A stretch of DNA of 5,588 nucleotides, from the NCBI GenBank assembly GCA_964511535.1, contig CAZEFW010000279.1:1-5588 (forward strand), written 5' to 3'. Numbering within the stretch: the first letter of the stretch is position 1; each line of letters begins with the position of its first letter. The stretch is from CAZCFB01 sp964511535. Its GTDB lineage: Bacteria; Myxococcota_A; Polyangia; GCA-2747355; CAZCFB01. Below are positions 4,122 through 5,588 of this stretch, piece after piece. The notes beneath the pieces were generated by a model. It was not told the DNA's origin. It worked only from the letters and a program-made list of their open reading frames with translations, and searched no databases. A program made the translations under genes and the position numbers.

Positions 4122-5336
4122 ATGCGTGCAAAGTCGATCATCCTCCAGCTCTGCTTGCTGGCCCTGGCCGTGGGCGGCTGCGTCAACCCCGAGCTGCCCG
4201 CGGGCGGCTACTGGTCGTGCAAGGGAGCAGGCAAGGAGTGCCCCACGGGCCATCACTGCAAGAGCGGCATCTGCCAGCCCGACAAGCTGGACGCCGCGGT
4301 CAAGAAGGACACGCGGCAGACAGACGGCAAGCCCGGAGCTGACAGGAAGAAGGGGCCGGACGGAAAGGTGGCCACGGACAAGAAGGTCGCGGTGGACAAG
4401 ACAGTCGCCGTGGACAAGCCGGTGCTCAGCAAGGACCTGGGCCCATCAAGCGATATCGGGAAGGTGGTGCTGCCCTGCACCTGGGGCGCCGTATCGTCAG
4501 GAGGTGTTCCGGCGTCGGTCGCCCTGAAGGGTGTCTGGGGCACCTCTGAGACGAACATGTTCGCGGTGGGCAACCCGGGTACGGTCGCGCACCGCAGCTC
4601 CTCTGGCTGGAAGAACGAGTCCGTGCCCGCCACCTTCGCCAAGTGGCCCTTCAGCGCCGTGGGCGGCCACTCCAAGCGGGTGTTCATTGCGGCAGGCGCC
4701 AACATCCTCGAGCGCACCGGCCCCGGCAACATCGCCAAGCACAAGACCACGGGCGGCTCCATGTTCACCATCGGGGGCAACTTCGGCAAAGGGATCTTGG
4801 CCACCGGCACGGGCGGACAGGTCTACAAGTTCGACGGCTCCTCCTGGGCCAAGCTCGCCGTGGACCCACCCATCTCCAATACGATCCAGGGGATATGGGG
4901 CGACGGCAGCGCCAACGTATGGCTCGGCGCCGCCGATACGGTCCACAAGATGGAAGGCGCCACGGGCAACCTGGTCAAGGCCGCGACCAGGACCCTCACC
5001 GACAGCTCCAAGCCGAACATCGTGGACATCTATTCCTCCGCGTCCCATGTGTTCGCGGTCTCGATCACGCCCAAAGGCAAGGTCCACCACCGCAGCCCCA
5101 ACGGCCAGTGGAGCGCGCTGTCCCCGGGCAACGCCCAGGCCCTGTTCGGGGTGTGGGGCGACTCCATCACATCAATCTGGGTGGTGGGGCGAGACGGGAT
5201 CTGGTTCTACAACGGCAACGGCTTCAAGAAGGTCCACTCCGCGGCCAAGAACCAGGGCCTGACGGCGATCTTCGGCCTCGGCCCCAAGAAGGTCTGGGCC
5301 GTGGGCGAAGGCGGGACGGTCATGCGGTGTAAGTAA
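4122..5336 (+). CDS. Surface/periplasmic lipoprotein: Cys-rich knot, Asp/Lys linker, seven-repeat beta-propeller
   Basis: The 404-residue product has a lipoprotein signal peptide with lipobox VGGC; Cys20 is the lipidation site. Residues 30-53 hold a small Cys-rich module (Cys33, 40, 46, 51; pattern ECPTGHHCKSGICQPD). Residues 55-115 are a low-complexity linker with the repeat V-A-x-D-K-x. Residues 133-404 contain seven propeller-like repeats starting near 133, 177, 214, 255, 300, 341 and 380, each with a G-x-W/G-G entry and a VFAVG/VWAVG core. The best are LKGVWGTSETNMFAVG, IQGIWGDGSANVWLGA, LFGVWGDSITSIWVVG and TAIFGLGPKKVWAVG. Such proteins are abundant and mostly uncharacterised in Myxococcota, and propellers usually bind proteins or ligands. 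No catalytic motif is seen. Cys119 and Cys403 flank the propeller and may be disulfide-linked. It is probably co-transcribed with the TPR gene; they may form an envelope complex, but that is inference. Confidence 0.88.
   Translation: MRAKSIILQLCLLALAVGGCVNPELPAGGYWSCKGAGKECPTGHHCKSGICQPDKLDAAVKKDTRQTDGKPGADRKKGPDGKVATDKKVAVDKTVAVDKPVLSKDLGPSSDIGKVVLPCTWGAVSSGGVPASVALKGVWGTSETNMFAVGNPGTVAHRSSSGWKNESVPATFAKWPFSAVGGHSKRVFIAAGANILERTGPGNIAKHKTTGGSMFTIGGNFGKGILATGTGGQVYKFDGSSWAKLAVDPPISNTIQGIWGDGSANVWLGAADTVHKMEGATGNLVKAATRTLTDSSKPNIVDIYSSASHVFAVSITPKGKVHHRSPNGQWSALSPGNAQALFGVWGDSITSIWVVGRDGIWFYNGNGFKKVHSAAKNQGLTAIFGLGPKKVWAVGEGGTVMRCK
4368..4421 (+). repeat. Three 18-bp in-frame tandem repeats in the lipoprotein linker
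   Basis: Three consecutive 18-bp units encode VATDKK, VAVDKT and VAVDKP (residues 83-100). A degenerate fourth (4422-4439, VLSKDL) follows. The unit is a multiple of three, so changes in copy number would lengthen or shorten the spacer between membrane anchor and propeller without breaking the frame. Confidence 0.7.
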
Positions 5337-5350
5337 TGCGAGCAGGAGGC

Positions 5351-5478
5351 TGGCGGCGCCTGACGGCGCCGAATGCCAGAGTGCCAGAACGCCGGGATGC
5401 CAGAATGCCAGAATGTGGGACGGCTTGAGCTGGGGCTGTAGCTTTAGCTGAGGTTGTAGCTGAAGCTGAGGTTGCGGA
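5351..5478. repeat. Composite repeat module, copy 1 (hairpin, octamers, TGTGG, hexamers)
   Basis: The module starts 14 bp after the lipoprotein stop. In order it has a hairpin with 7-bp stem CGGCGCC/GGCGCCG and loop TGAC (5354-5371); five octamers of the TGCCAGAA type (5374-5413); TGTGG (5414-5418); and eight hexamers of the GCTGNN type (5429-5476). The hairpin has no T-tract after it, so a role as the operon's terminator is only a possibility. Its first 30 bases recur at 5479-5508 with two differences. Confidence 0.8.
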
Positions 5479-5588
5479 TGGCGGCGCCTGATGGCGCCGA
5501 ATGACAGAACGACGAAACGACGAAACGACGAAATGACAGAATGTGGCGGCGGAAGCTGGGGCAGGGGCTGAAGCTGAGGCTGAGGCTG
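5479..5588. repeat. Composite repeat module, copy 2 (truncated by window end)
   Basis: The same order as copy 1 recurs at an offset of 128 bp: a hairpin with stem CGGCGCC/GGCGCCG and loop TGAT (5482-5499); five octamers (5502-5541) now mostly CGACGAAA with TGACAGAA at each end; TGTGG (5542-5546); then GCTGNN hexamers from 5555 to the window edge. Octamer number and phase are identical to copy 1 although the octamer sequence differs. No gene is seen in 5337-5588. Confidence 0.8.

Noticed and set aside
5354..5371. Intrinsic terminator after the lipoprotein gene
   Set aside because: A 7-bp GC stem is present but no T-run follows, and the same hairpin recurs 128 bp later as part of the repeat module, so I list it as a repeat.

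Overview
This GC-rich window most resembles a chromosomal segment of a Myxococcota ('deltaproteobacterial') genome. That placement is an inference from gene style and base composition, not from a marker gene. The style clues are a Sec-exported TPR protein with a Pro/Ala/Lys linker and two C-terminal membrane helices, paired with a surface lipoprotein that joins a Cys-rich knot, an Asp/Lys-rich linker and a W-G/A-V-G type beta-propeller.

Layout, left to right. 1-333 (minus): a stand-alone four-helix-bundle protein of the 23S rRNA intervening-sequence protein (S23/IVP) family, its last residues cut by the window edge. 334-718: a 385-bp divergent region made almost wholly of repeats. It holds a large fold-back (340-419) that contains the S23 gene's ribosome binding site, 33 in-phase hexamers NNCAGC (429-626), and 12 oppositely oriented hexamers GCTGNN (645-716). 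719-1654 (plus): a small-molecule phosphotransferase of the choline/ecdysteroid-kinase-like group whose start codon is unclear because the repeat runs up to its N-terminus. 1659-2798 (minus): a complete M29 metallo-aminopeptidase, convergent with the kinase and 4 bp from it. 2799-3110: a divergent regulatory region with two abutting palindromes and a possible sigma-54 promoter. 3111-3236 (plus): a possible 41-residue membrane peptide with a strong ribosome binding site. 3304-4107 and 4122-5336 (plus): the TPR membrane protein and the propeller lipoprotein, 14 bp apart and probably co-transcribed and translationally coupled. 5337-5588: a composite repeat with two copies of a ~128-bp module (GC hairpin, five octamers, TGTGG, GCTGNN hexamers), the second running off the window.

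The kinase and aminopeptidase are ordinary cytoplasmic enzymes with no evident link to each other. The TPR protein and the lipoprotein look like an envelope pair of unknown function. The most unusual content is the repeat system. The same GCTGNN hexamer flanks the genes at both ends. At the left end it leads, in its own reading direction, into an S23/IVP gene whose Shine-Dalgarno can be masked by a matching anti-Shine-Dalgarno in the repeat-side arm. I suggest that S23 gene, fold-back and hexamer/octamer arrays form a dispersed genomic element. This is a hypothesis and needs genome-wide comparison.
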